Position numbers and translations under genes: made by a program. From an uncultured Prevotellaceae bacterium (GTDB taxonomy: Bacteria; Bacteroidota; Bacteroidia; Bacteroidales; Bacteroidaceae): a DNA stretch of 64,000 nt. The first letter of the stretch is position 1, and the number at the start of each line of letters is the position of its first letter. Of the stretch, positions 54,183 through 62,312 are shown piece by piece. The notes beneath the pieces are model-generated. The model did not search any database. It had not been told where the DNA came from and saw nothing but the letters and a program-made list of their open reading frames with translations. The stretch covers positions 1-64,000 of the forward strand of contig ONNV01000013.1 of the NCBI GenBank assembly GCA_900319225.1, written 5' to 3'.

Positions 54183-56738
54183 TTATTCACGTACGTAAGG
54201 AGATTCGGGCATGAACAGATAGCTCTTAATATAGCCTCCGCAATCCATTACCACCTTCTCAAATACGGTACCCGGCTCAATGGGACGGATAGTCAGGGTG
54301 TGCTCACCCTTGGCAGCCTTACCCAGCTCTACACGGTCATCCTTTACACGTGTGGCAACTGTGGGATAGTATACAGAGTAGATGTTGCGCTGATCCTCGT
54401 TAAGGCGCTCGTTGAATACCACCTCAACCTCCTGGCCGCCGTCCAGGCTGACCATATAACGGTGGCCCTCAAGACGGTAGAATGTCAGTGTTGCGTTAAC
54501 TGCAATCACAGCCTGCAGGTTCTCTACGTCATCGGTCAGGTTGAACTTATAGGTCATGCTGGCGCCGTCAGTAGGCTGGCTGTAAGGCATCAGGGCTACA
54601 CCTGACAGTGTACGGCCCATATAAGGAATGGTGGTCCACTTGGCCGTACCTGCAGTCACCGGAGCCTGTGCATAGAAGTGCTCAGCCTCCATTGCCACAA
54701 CGCCATCCTTCTGGGTGAATACATATCCGCCCTCCTTGTCACCCTTCTCAACGCGTGTTACGCGGGGCTGTGTATCGGCACGGAAGTTGTCATTCCATGA
54801 TGTGTAACCTATGTGCTTCTGGATCATCATACCGTTCCACTTGCCACCGGCCATCTCCTTATTGTAATATGCGCACAGCTCGGCATCACGCTTAAAGTCA
54901 CGCTCGCAACGCTCTGCCCAGTAGTTTGCGGCAGGATCATTGTTACGTGCCAGCTTCTGGTTCATGGCCTGGCTGTAGTACATGTCATATACGTTACCCA
55001 TAGCCTGTACGGGGAACAGGATTATCTGCTGATATGCGTCACGGTACTCGGGTTTGAGTCTCAAATACTGACGCAAAGCCTCAGCCTCCAGGCGTACATA
55101 ATCGTCACAAACCTGCTCAAACTCACCGGTCTCAAGTGTGTAGTACTGGCGGGCGTCAAGCATCTCGGCGCTGATACGGCCGTTGTACTTGCAGCAAAGG
55201 TTCAGAATGCGGGCAGCCTCCTGGGCCTCCTCCTCACCGAAGAACTCCTTGCAGAACTCATATGTATGGTCCAGCAGATTGTCTACAGTGAATGATGTGG
55301 GGTTCCATGCCATATCCAGGAACAGGGTGATAGGATACTCCATAGGCTTAAGGTCACCTACGTTGAGAACCCAGATCTTGTCAACTCCGTAATCATAGGT
55401 AAGCTGCATCTGCTCCCACAAGTGCTGTATCGGAGTGATATTGAGCCACTTTGAGTTACGCGGAGCACCGACATAGTCTACGTGGTAGTACATACCCCAA
55501 CCGCCTTTGCGCTTACGCTCCTGCTCATTGGGCAGACGGCGTATGTCACCCCAGTTGTCATCGGACAGCAGGATGATCACGTCATCAGGCACGCGCAGGC
55601 CCTTATTATAATAGGTCTGAACCTCCTTGTAGAGAGCCCATACTTGCGGACGCTGCTCGGCAGGCTTGCCGGTTACCTCCTTTATTATCTGGCGCTGGTC
55701 GGCAAACAGGCCCTCCAGCATCTTCATGTTATCCTCATCGCTGCCACGCAGCTCGGCATCACCGTCACCGCGCATACCGATGGTAATCAAATCCTCGGTA
55801 TCCTTGGCACGCTCCACGCCCTCGCGGAAGAAACGCTGCAGCTCCTGCTTATTGGTGGTATAGTCCCACTGACCGCCGTAAGCCCTGGGGTTACGTGCCC
55901 ATTCCTGGTGGTTACGGGCCATAGGCTCATGATGGCTGGTTCCCATGATGATACCCATCTCATTTGCAGTCTTTGAGTTCTCGGGATCATCGGCATAGAA
56001 TGCCCAACCCCACATTGCAGGCCACATAAAGTTGGCACGGAGCCTGAGCAACAGCTCAAAGCAGCATGCATAGAACTCATGACCGCCACGCTGTGTACCG
56101 AATGTGTTCCTTACCCATGTAGTAAGACAGGGATCCTCATCGTTCAGGAAAATGCCGCGGTATGTAACTGCGGGCTCGCCGGCAGTGTATGTACCCTTGG
56201 CCAGTGATACGTTATCCTTATGCTCAACCGGAACGTCAGCCCAGTAATACCAGGGTGATACGCCAATCTGCTCAGAGAGCTCATAGATACCGTAAATGGC
56301 ACCACGCATATCGCTACCAGCAATTACCAGAGCCTCATCGATACCCTTTATAGGATTCTCAACGACAGTCATGATATACTTCTCACGCTTGCCCTGCAGA
56401 TCCTTCTTGTTTATCTTCTTTGACTTGATAACCTGACTGATGAACTTGCTGTCAATCGTACCCACAATCACGGGCTTGCCGCTAATGCCGGCTGCATCAT
56501 AAATCACCTGAGCCTCCTGCCCTGCTACGGCCTTGAAATCCTTCTGCAGAGCCTTAAGAGCAATCTGAACGCCGCTCTTATCGGCCTCATCGGCCAGGAT
56601 CTGTACCGGCTTGCCGTTCTCAATCAGGGTAAACCTGTCTGCGGATAATTCACTGAATGAAATACCCTTGTTATCGGCCGCCTGGACCGATGCACACGTA
56701 AGCGCTAAAACACTTAGGATTCGTAATAATCTTCTCAT
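54183..56738 (-). CDS. GH115 xylan alpha-glucuronidase
   Basis: An 851-residue secreted enzyme removing (4-O-methyl)glucuronic acid from internal xylose units of glucuronoxylan. The signal peptide ends SVQA. The GH115 layout is visible: an N-terminal alpha/beta domain (about 25-170), the barrel starting TYRGIFLNDEDPCLTTW, and blocks RANFMWPAMWGWAF, IIMGTSHHEPMARN, ITIGMRGDGDAELRG, ILLSDDNWGDIRRLP and HVDYVGAPRNSKWLN, followed by a helical domain and a C-terminal beta domain (about 665-851). Promoter and terminator flank it, so it is probably monocistronic. It complements GH10 and GH43 in the window. Confidence 0.93.
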   Translation of the reverse strand: MRRLLRILSVLALTCASVQAADNKGISFSELSADRFTLIENGKPVQILADEADKSGVQIALKALQKDFKAVAGQEAQVIYDAAGISGKPVIVGTIDSKFISQVIKSKKINKKDLQGKREKYIMTVVENPIKGIDEALVIAGSDMRGAIYGIYELSEQIGVSPWYYWADVPVEHKDNVSLAKGTYTAGEPAVTYRGIFLNDEDPCLTTWVRNTFGTQRGGHEFYACCFELLLRLRANFMWPAMWGWAFYADDPENSKTANEMGIIMGTSHHEPMARNHQEWARNPRAYGGQWDYTTNKQELQRFFREGVERAKDTEDLITIGMRGDGDAELRGSDEDNMKMLEGLFADQRQIIKEVTGKPAEQRPQVWALYKEVQTYYNKGLRVPDDVIILLSDDNWGDIRRLPNEQERKRKGGWGMYYHVDYVGAPRNSKWLNITPIQHLWEQMQLTYDYGVDKIWVLNVGDLKPMEYPITLFLDMAWNPTSFTVDNLLDHTYEFCKEFFGEEEAQEAARILNLCCKYNGRISAEMLDARQYYTLETGEFEQVCDDYVRLEAEALRQYLRLKPEYRDAYQQIILFPVQAMGNVYDMYYSQAMNQKLARNNDPAANYWAERCERDFKRDAELCAYYNKEMAGGKWNGMMIQKHIGYTSWNDNFRADTQPRVTRVEKGDKEGGYVFTQKDGVVAMEAEHFYAQAPVTAGTAKWTTIPYMGRTLSGVALMPYSQPTDGASMTYKFNLTDDVENLQAVIAVNATLTFYRLEGHRYMVSLDGGQEVEVVFNERLNEDQRNIYSVYYPTVATRVKDDRVELGKAAKGEHTLTIRPIEPGTVFEKVVMDCGGYIKSYLFMPESPYVRE

Positions 56739-56766
56739 ACTATATTTGGTTGGTTTTTGTTTTTTG

Positions 56767-56774
56767 CGAAGTTA
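56767..56774 (-). promoter_or_regulatory. -7 box variant of the GH115 promoter
   Basis: TAACTTCG on the minus strand, one base off the consensus and identical to the box at 2140-2147. Confidence 0.4.
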
Positions 56775-56827
56775 GGTATTATACAGCGACTTTCCAAATA
56801 AAAAACCCGGTATTACCCCTCCAAAAG

Positions 56828-56867
56828 CGGCCTACGGCCGGCCCTCCCACGCCGATGGCGCGGGCCC
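56828..56867. repeat. GC-rich small hairpins overlapping a gene end
   Basis: CGGCC-TAC-GGCCG (56828-56840) and CGCC-GAT-GGCG (56850-56860) with GGGCCC next to them. The stop codon of the UPF0280 gene lies in the first loop, and the last about 12 residues of that protein (KGPAPSAWEGRP) are encoded by this repeat-like DNA. Confidence 0.5.
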
Positions 56868-57614
56868 CTTGAATATGCGTATTTCAAACTGTCCGCAGAC
56901 TGCAAGTTGGTCGGATTTTATTGCTAATGCACCCAGGATTTCCGATGTGTTTTGGATGCGGTTTATGACGGGTTGGAGGTCGTTGACAGTTTGGATGCGG
57001 TTGGCAAAGGCGGTGGCGTAGCTGTCGGCCAGGAGGACATCACGGCACACTATCATCATGGCATCGGCACGGCCCATGCTCAGTGAGGGGCCTACGGTTC
57101 CGCTTGATGTGCATATTCCGCACGGGAATGCGGCTGCGGGGATGTGCAAACCTACTTTCTCGGACAGCGGTGACTGTCCGGCAAAGACGCTGATATCCAT
57201 ATCAGAGTTTGCATCGGCGTAGATGTCTCCTCCGTTTTCAACTATTACCTCTTTAACGTTGAATTTGCCCTTTATGAAATCGGCCACACGCAAGGCAACG
57301 GCACCGGCCACGGCACTCATGGGGCCTATTCCGGTCTTGTGGCTTACACGAGACATGTCCTTAAGTATGGTCGGAGCCTCAAGGCCTGCATCATAAGGTA
57401 CAAGAGCGGCCTTATAACCGGGGTCCATGAGCAGATAGGCATCCATTGTGCGGCGCAGGTCTACCAGCATGGCGTAAGTATCGGCCTCCATAGAAGCATG
57501 ATAGGAGCCGTTGTCGACTCCTATCCATAAATCTGATTCCAGGAACTTTACGCAGAACCAGTGTCTCTCATCACCTGAGAAACGGCTGCGGTAACTGCGT
57601 TCCTTGTATTCCAT
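56832..57614 (-). CDS. UPF0280/ApbE-like protein of homocysteine synthesis
   Basis: A 260-residue protein of the COG2122/UPF0280 group, related in fold to ApbE flavin transferases: MSAVAGAVALRVADF and IVENGGDIYAD correspond to ApbE-like ligand-binding blocks, and ICTSSGTVGPSLSMGRADAMM follows. In methanogens a COG2122 protein is linked genetically to sulfide-dependent homocysteine formation together with the two proteins encoded just upstream here. Its exact reaction is not established. It follows the ferredoxin gene by three bases and closes the operon. The C-terminal dozen residues come from a GC-rich repeat and are probably not conserved. Confidence 0.82.
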   Translation of the reverse strand: MEYKERSYRSRFSGDERHWFCVKFLESDLWIGVDNGSYHASMEADTYAMLVDLRRTMDAYLLMDPGYKAALVPYDAGLEAPTILKDMSRVSHKTGIGPMSAVAGAVALRVADFIKGKFNVKEVIVENGGDIYADANSDMDISVFAGQSPLSEKVGLHIPAAAFPCGICTSSGTVGPSLSMGRADAMMIVCRDVLLADSYATAFANRIQTVNDLQPVINRIQNTSEILGALAIKSDQLAVCGQFEIRIFKGPAPSAWEGRP

Positions 57615-57617
57615 AAC

Positions 57618-58028
57618 TTAATCGGCAAACTCTATGTGGAAGAGTTTGAGCGGACAAGCCGTGATGCAGAGCTTGCAGACCACGCATTTATCAGGCTGGA
57701 AACGCAGTTTCCAATCAGGAGCACATATGGAGAGTGCCCCAGACGGACAAGCCGATGTGCATGCACCGCAACTTACACACTTGGAGTCATCATAACTGAT
57801 CTTCTTCTCCAGCGGGCTTACGTTTACGCCGCTCTGCTGCATGAAATCAATAGCCTGACGTATATGCTCTGAGTCAGAATCCAGCTCCAGCACAAGCTTT
57901 CCGCTGCGGCCGCCGTCAATATCGGCCTTGATGATGCTGACCATGATGTCAAACTTCTTGATCAGTTCATAGATGAGCGGGCGGCTGGCCTCGCCATCGG
58001 GGAAAGATATAACTACTTTCTTTGTCAT
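57618..58028 (-). CDS. NIL-domain/2[4Fe-4S] ferredoxin partner of homocysteine synthesis
   Basis: A 136-residue protein: an N-terminal NIL-type ACT-like domain (about residues 1-75) followed by two ferredoxin motifs, CVSCGACTSACP and CVVCKLCITACP, each with all four Cys ligands. The combination is the small partner of L-aspartate semialdehyde sulfurtransferase and probably supplies electrons to release sulfide from the enzyme persulfide. The gene is 11 bases after the large subunit gene and three before the UPF0280 gene. Confidence 0.9.
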   Translation of the reverse strand: MTKKVVISFPDGEASRPLIYELIKKFDIMVSIIKADIDGGRSGKLVLELDSDSEHIRQAIDFMQQSGVNVSPLEKKISYDDSKCVSCGACTSACPSGALSICAPDWKLRFQPDKCVVCKLCITACPLKLFHIEFAD

Positions 58029-58039
58029 AATCAGCTCAT

Positions 58040-59185
58040 TTACAAGTTCAAATCCTTAAGACCCTGGAGAGATGTTCCTGTCGGCATGGGACGTACCGGG
58101 GCAGTCAGCTCAAACTGGCCCTTCTCTATCCATTCCTTAAGTATGGCGGCAATCTTGCGTGCCTTGTAGAGGCTTGACAGAGGTGCGGTGTGGATCTTCT
58201 TGCCCATGAACTCTATCTCACCGGAGCGCAGCTGCTCATAGTTTACCTTACCTATCAGGTCACCCTTGCAGCCGTAATCCTCAATAAAGGTGTCGATCTG
58301 GCTGTTACGGATACTAACGCGGTGAGCCAGGTCCTCATCCAGCAGCGGGATGGGCACACCCACACCAACGTACATCGTAACACCGTACTTCTCAAAATAA
58401 GCGCCGCGCAGGAACTCACTTGACATCTCACGCATCTCACCCATCAGGGCCAGAGTACGTGCATTGCCCATGGGTACACCATACTCGTTAAGAGGCTTTG
58501 AGCAGTTGAACTGAGTGCCGTTCCATACAACGTAACCCTGCGTTCCGCACAGGAATATGCGGGTTCCCAGGCCGATGGTACGGCATTCGGGATCGTTCAG
58601 AAGCGGTGAAAGTTCACCGGCCGAACTGTAGGACGCATTTTTCATGCGGGGCAGCAGCGTGCCCATGTATGTATATAAGGTGCGGTCTGTTGAGTTCACA
58701 GCCACATTGTAGTTCTGATATGCGTTACGCGGATTCATCAGGATGGCCTCATTGATGGTCTTAAGGCTGATTGTGGTCTTTATGTGCTTGCGCGGGTAGC
58801 AATCGGTACCCTTACCCCAAGCCTCAAGAGTCAGCTCCTTACCGTCAATAAGCTCCTGGATAATGTGAGCGCCGCCGTATGTGGGATTCTGCGGATTGCA
58901 GTCAGTTGCACCCACAAATGTATCCACAGCTGCCAGGCCGCCGCTTACCGGCACACCGTTAATCTCAATCCTCTCCATGCGGATAGGCGGATTGGCGTGA
59001 CCGAAGTTCAGGAACGCACCGCTTGAGCACATGGCGCCGAACGTAGCGGTAGTTACCACATCAACCTTGTCAAGAATCTCCTTGGGTGACATTGTGCGGG
59101 CCATCTCCGACACCTCCTCGGCTGTCAGGACCACCGCCTTACCCTTGCGGATCTTCTCATTGATCTCCTCGTATGATTTAGTCAT
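58040..59185 (-). CDS. L-aspartate semialdehyde sulfurtransferase (DUF39/COG1900)
   Basis: A 381-residue protein of the COG1900 family, shown in Methanosarcina to make homocysteine from aspartate semialdehyde and sulfur carried as a cysteine persulfide, bypassing O-acyl-homoserine. Conserved Cys are seen at residue 53 (FGAMCSSGA), 96 (GATDCNPQN) and 129 (GTDCYPRKH), candidates for the persulfide carrier. NFGHANPPIRMERIEINGVPV is another family block. It heads the three-gene operon and has a perfect -7 box upstream. This gives the organism a direct sulfide-assimilation route to methionine. Confidence 0.9.
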   Translation of the reverse strand: MTKSYEEINEKIRKGKAVVLTAEEVSEMARTMSPKEILDKVDVVTTATFGAMCSSGAFLNFGHANPPIRMERIEINGVPVSGGLAAVDTFVGATDCNPQNPTYGGAHIIQELIDGKELTLEAWGKGTDCYPRKHIKTTISLKTINEAILMNPRNAYQNYNVAVNSTDRTLYTYMGTLLPRMKNASYSSAGELSPLLNDPECRTIGLGTRIFLCGTQGYVVWNGTQFNCSKPLNEYGVPMGNARTLALMGEMREMSSEFLRGAYFEKYGVTMYVGVGVPIPLLDEDLAHRVSIRNSQIDTFIEDYGCKGDLIGKVNYEQLRSGEIEFMGKKIHTAPLSSLYKARKIAAILKEWIEKGQFELTAPVRPMPTGTSLQGLKDLNL

Positions 59186-59208
59186 CTCTGAGTTTTTTTA
59201 ATTGCTCG

Positions 59209-59216
59209 CAAAGATA
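59209..59216 (-). promoter_or_regulatory. -7 box of the homocysteine operon
   Basis: TATCTTTG on the minus strand matches the consensus exactly, 24 bases before ATG 59185. Confidence 0.55.
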
Positions 59217-59232
59217 ATAAAAGCACGCAATA

Positions 59233-59247
59233 GGGATAGTCCCCTTT
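59233..59247. repeat. GGGAtAGTCCCCTTT motif, first copy
   Basis: GGGA-TAG-TCCC followed by CTTT, matching 61546-61560 (GGGACAGTCCCCTTT) at 14 of 15 positions. The motif resembles REP-type sequences built around GGGGACAGTCCCC. Confidence 0.5.
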
Positions 59248-59324
59248 GTCTGCTTTTTCGCCACAAATCGGACTCTATTAGCCACAATTATATATTATAT
59301 AGTTCTATTAGTATCTATATGCAG

Positions 59325-59332
59325 TAAATTTG
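59325..59332 (+). promoter_or_regulatory. -7 box of the acyltransferase operon
   Basis: TAAATTTG matches the consensus exactly. Transcription from near 59339 supports ATG 59357 over the in-frame TTG at 59330, which overlaps the box. Confidence 0.6.
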
Positions 59333-59356
59333 CACGCAAATTTTAAGCGAGCAAAT

Positions 59357-59908
59357 ATGTGGCGAAAAATCTGCGGATGGATACTGAAAGTCTGGGGATG
59401 GGAGACAAGCCCGTTCCTTCCACCTGAACCCAAGTGCATACTCCTGGGCGTGCCCCACACATCGATGCTGGATTTTGTAGTGGCCTACCTGTTCTACATC
59501 TCAATTGGAGGCAAGACATTCTGCATGGTCAAGAGCAGCCTGTTCTTCCCTCCCCTGGGTTGGATTCTGAGAGCCATCGGAGGCATACCCGTGGACCGCA
59601 AACATCCCAGCTCCGTGGTACGTTCAGTGCTCAAGGAGATGGAAAAGACCGACCTGATGCACCTGGCCATTGCCCCTGAGGGCACCCGCAAACCCATAGC
59701 CCGTTGGAAAACCGGCTATCATTTCATTGCCAAGGCCGCTAATATCCCCGTTTATCTGTGCTACTTTGACTGGGGAACCAAGAAAGTGGCCGTAGACCGT
59801 AAAGTTGAACTTACTGATGATGCAAACGCCGATACCCGCCGCATCCAGGAGATATATGAGAGCATGAACCTGAAGGGACGTCATCCTGAGAAATACATAA
59901 CCAAATAA
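59357..59908 (+). CDS. PlsC-like 1-acyl-glycerol-3-phosphate-type acyltransferase
   Basis: A 183-residue membrane-associated acyltransferase. The HX4D motif is HTSMLD (His34, Asp39), followed by a hydrophobic segment, GGIPVDR (substrate-binding block) and APEGTR (Glu108). It is shorter than typical PlsC and lacks a long N-terminal membrane anchor, fitting the small acyltransferases found beside acyl-CoA ligases. The acceptor could be a lysophospholipid or other lipid. The ligase ATG directly follows its stop codon, so both act in one lipid pathway. Confidence 0.85.
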   Translation: MWRKICGWILKVWGWETSPFLPPEPKCILLGVPHTSMLDFVVAYLFYISIGGKTFCMVKSSLFFPPLGWILRAIGGIPVDRKHPSSVVRSVLKEMEKTDLMHLAIAPEGTRKPIARWKTGYHFIAKAANIPVYLCYFDWGTKKVAVDRKVELTDDANADTRRIQEIYESMNLKGRHPEKYITK

Positions 59909-61540
59909 ATGAGACACAGATTCACAACACTTGCCGATCTGCTTGATTATACCACAACCGTAAACCGCAACCGCCTTGCATCGGACTTTGTGGACGGAGG
60001 TTGCAGTTACACATTCGGACAGTTCAAGGACAAGGCCGATGAGTTATCGGGCGTACTTGGTACATTCGGACTCAATCCCGCCGATAAGGTTGCCATCCTG
60101 TCCGAGAACATGCCCAACTGGGCCATAGCATTCTTCAGCATAACCGCTCACGGACGCATTGCAGTGCCCATGCTTCCTGACCTTTCGCCCAATGAAGTTG
60201 AGAATATCTTCACTCACTCCGAGTCAAAGGCCATATTCGTAAGCCGCAAGCAACTGCCCAAAATCAGCCGGGAGTCATACGACCGCTTGAATCTGATAAT
60301 TGACATAAGCACTTTTGAACTCATAAAAGCCCTGGATGAAAGCTATACCTGCGACGGACGCAGCAAAGTGCCCGATGCCACCGATATAGCCGCCATCATA
60401 TACACATCGGGCACCACCGGCAACGCCAAAGGCGTGATGCTGAGCCACCGCAACTTCTGCCACAACGTGCTTGAGGCGTGGTACGCGCACAAGGTCTATC
60501 GCCGCAAGGACGTGTTCCTGTCCATCCTGCCGCTGGCCCATACGTACGAGATGAGCATCGGCATGCTCTATCCGCTCTCCACCGGCTGCCCCGTATATTA
60601 CATCCAGAAGCCTCCCACACCCACAATACTGAGTCAGGCGCTTCTCAAAATACGCCCCACCACGATATTATCGGTCCCCCTCATCATTGAGAAGGTAATC
60701 CGCGGCAAGATATTCCCTACCATAAACGGCAGCAAGTACCTGCGCTACATGAAGAAACATTTCCCGCGCATACTCTACTTCCTGGTAGGCAAGAAGGTAA
60801 AGCAGCAGTTCGGCGGCAGAGTACGTTTCTTTGGCGTAGGCGGCTCCAAGCTTGACCCTGAGGTTGAGCAGTTCCTCCGTAACATAAAGTTCCCCTACGC
60901 TATAGGTTACGGCCTTACTGAGACAGCCCCGCTCATATGTGACGCAGGCCCCAAGCGCACCCATCTGGGCAGCACCGGCACCTCATCGCGTGAGGTAAAG
61001 GTGCGTCTGGCCGATGTCAACCCTGAGACCGGTCAGGGAGAGCTGCAGGTAAAGGGCCCCAACGTAATGCTGGGTTACTATAAGGATTACGCCCGCACCA
61101 AGTCAGTCTTTACCGATGACGGCTGGATGCGCACCGGCGATATAGCCAGCATGGACAAGAAAGGCCGATACTACATACACGGCCGCTCCGGAAGCGTGAT
61201 CATAGGTGCATCGGGCGAGAACATCTACCCCGAGGAGATTGAGAGCGTAATCAACAACATAACTGATGTAAACGAGTCACTGGTTATAAGCCGCTCAGGC
61301 CAGCTGGTAGCGCTGGTTCAGTTTAATGAAGGCGCTGTTGACTGGAATCTGGAGGGCCAGGAGAAATTCCTTGAAAACATAGAGAAACGTAAGAAAGAGA
61401 TAATGGAGTTTGTCAATTCCAAGGTGAGCCATTTCCTCAAGATCAAGGATGTGGAGGTCATGAAAGAGCCTTTCAGCAAGACCGCCACACATAAGATTCG
61501 CCGTTTCCTCTATCAGGACAAGAAAACAGATAAAATGTGA
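59909..61540 (+). CDS. Long-chain fatty acid-CoA/ACP ligase (AMP-forming)
   Basis: A 543-residue adenylate-forming enzyme activating fatty acids. The P-loop-like motif YTSGTTGNAKGVMLSHRNF lies at about 165-183; GYGLTETAP is the adenine-binding block, DDGWMRTGDIA the hinge region, GENIYPEEIE follows, and the catalytic Lys is expected in KTATHKIRR near the C-terminus. The 64 residues before GVLGTFGLNPADKVAILSENMPNWA fit the family start. It follows the acyltransferase with no gap and leads, through a small hairpin, to a hotdog thioesterase. Confidence 0.9.
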   Translation: MRHRFTTLADLLDYTTTVNRNRLASDFVDGGCSYTFGQFKDKADELSGVLGTFGLNPADKVAILSENMPNWAIAFFSITAHGRIAVPMLPDLSPNEVENIFTHSESKAIFVSRKQLPKISRESYDRLNLIIDISTFELIKALDESYTCDGRSKVPDATDIAAIIYTSGTTGNAKGVMLSHRNFCHNVLEAWYAHKVYRRKDVFLSILPLAHTYEMSIGMLYPLSTGCPVYYIQKPPTPTILSQALLKIRPTTILSVPLIIEKVIRGKIFPTINGSKYLRYMKKHFPRILYFLVGKKVKQQFGGRVRFFGVGGSKLDPEVEQFLRNIKFPYAIGYGLTETAPLICDAGPKRTHLGSTGTSSREVKVRLADVNPETGQGELQVKGPNVMLGYYKDYARTKSVFTDDGWMRTGDIASMDKKGRYYIHGRSGSVIIGASGENIYPEEIESVINNITDVNESLVISRSGQLVALVQFNEGAVDWNLEGQEKFLENIEKRKKEIMEFVNSKVSHFLKIKDVEVMKEPFSKTATHKIRRFLYQDKKTDKM

Positions 61541-61561
61541 AAAAGGGGACAGTCCCCTTTT
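61541..61561. repeat. AAAAGGGGA/TCCCCTTTT hairpin after the ligase
   Basis: A perfect 9-bp stem with loop CAG starts one base after the ligase stop codon and ends in TTTT, so it could weakly terminate or protect the transcript. It contains the second copy of the 15-base motif seen at 59233. Confidence 0.7.
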
Positions 61562-61589
61562 CCACATTTTCAAAGAAAATGAAAATAAA

Positions 61590-62069
61590 ATGAGTATGCG
61601 TAAGATTATCAATCCCTGGATAGGAACAGAAGGTTACAACTGCTTTGTCTGCTGCCCCACCAACCCCATCGGTCTACACCTGGAGTTCTGGGAGGATGGT
61701 GATTACATTGTTACCAAGTTCAAGCCTACACATGATTATGAGAGCTGGCAGAACACCCTGCACGGTGGAATCCAGGCCCTGCTTATAGATGAGACCGCAG
61801 GTTGGGTGGTTTGCCGCAAGCTTCAGACCAACGGTGTCACATCCAAGATGGATATGCAGTATCTCAAACCCGTGAGCACCCTTCTTAATGAAATCACAGT
61901 ACGCGCCAAGATCAGCAAGATGATGCGCAACGTTGCGTTCATTGAGGCGGAGCTGCTGGATGAGGATGGTACGGTGCTTACACGCGCTGACCTTGTGTAT
62001 TTCTGCACTCCTAAATTCAAGCTGGACGAGAATAAATTCCATACCTGTAAGGTTGAGGGAGAGGAATAA
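61590..62069 (+). CDS. Hotdog-fold (PaaI-like) thioesterase
   Basis: A 159-residue protein with the hotdog signature NTLHGGIQALLIDETAGWVV, in which the HGG and acidic Asp/Glu positions typical of PaaI/YbgC-type acyl-CoA thioesterases are present, followed by MDMQYLKPVSTLLNEITVRA. An N-terminal CFVCCPTNPIGL Cys cluster is a common feature of one subgroup. It probably hydrolyses acyl-CoA, perhaps as housekeeping for the ligase upstream. Repeat copy C begins right after its stop codon. Confidence 0.85.
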   Translation: MSMRKIINPWIGTEGYNCFVCCPTNPIGLHLEFWEDGDYIVTKFKPTHDYESWQNTLHGGIQALLIDETAGWVVCRKLQTNGVTSKMDMQYLKPVSTLLNEITVRAKISKMMRNVAFIEAELLDEDGTVLTRADLVYFCTPKFKLDENKFHTCKVEGEE

Positions 62070-62070
62070 T

Positions 62071-62312
62071 ACGGCGGGTTGCTCGCACCTTCGGTGCTCG
62101 GTTATTTTTGACTTTTATGGCCCTCTGGGCCTAAAAAGTCGTTAGCTGGAAACCTATCTGCGTATTAGGTACACGACATTTTTTTAGTTTGGGGCGGCGA
62201 CGCCCCAAACCCGTTTCATTCCACTACGTTCCATTCCACTCTGCCGGCCTTCCAGGCCGGGTAAAACTAAGACCTCGGATGCCTTAGTTTTACTATACTG
62301 CAACTGGAAACC
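62071..62312 (-). repeat. Dispersed structured repeat, copy C
   Basis: It occupies the whole space between two convergent stop codons (62069 and 62313). Read on the minus strand: GGTTTCCAGTTGCAG, the GTAAAAC...GTTTTAC hairpin with a third, shorter inner arm, CCGGCC-TGGAA-GGCCGG, the double AGTGGAATG unit (second C-to-T/A variant at one base), a perfect GTTTGGGGCG/CGCCCCAAAC hairpin, then CTAATACGCAGATAGG, the GACTTTTTAGGCCC...GGGCC stem, CACC-GAA-GGTG and GAGCAACCCGCCG. Order and spacing match copy B. Confidence 0.9.
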
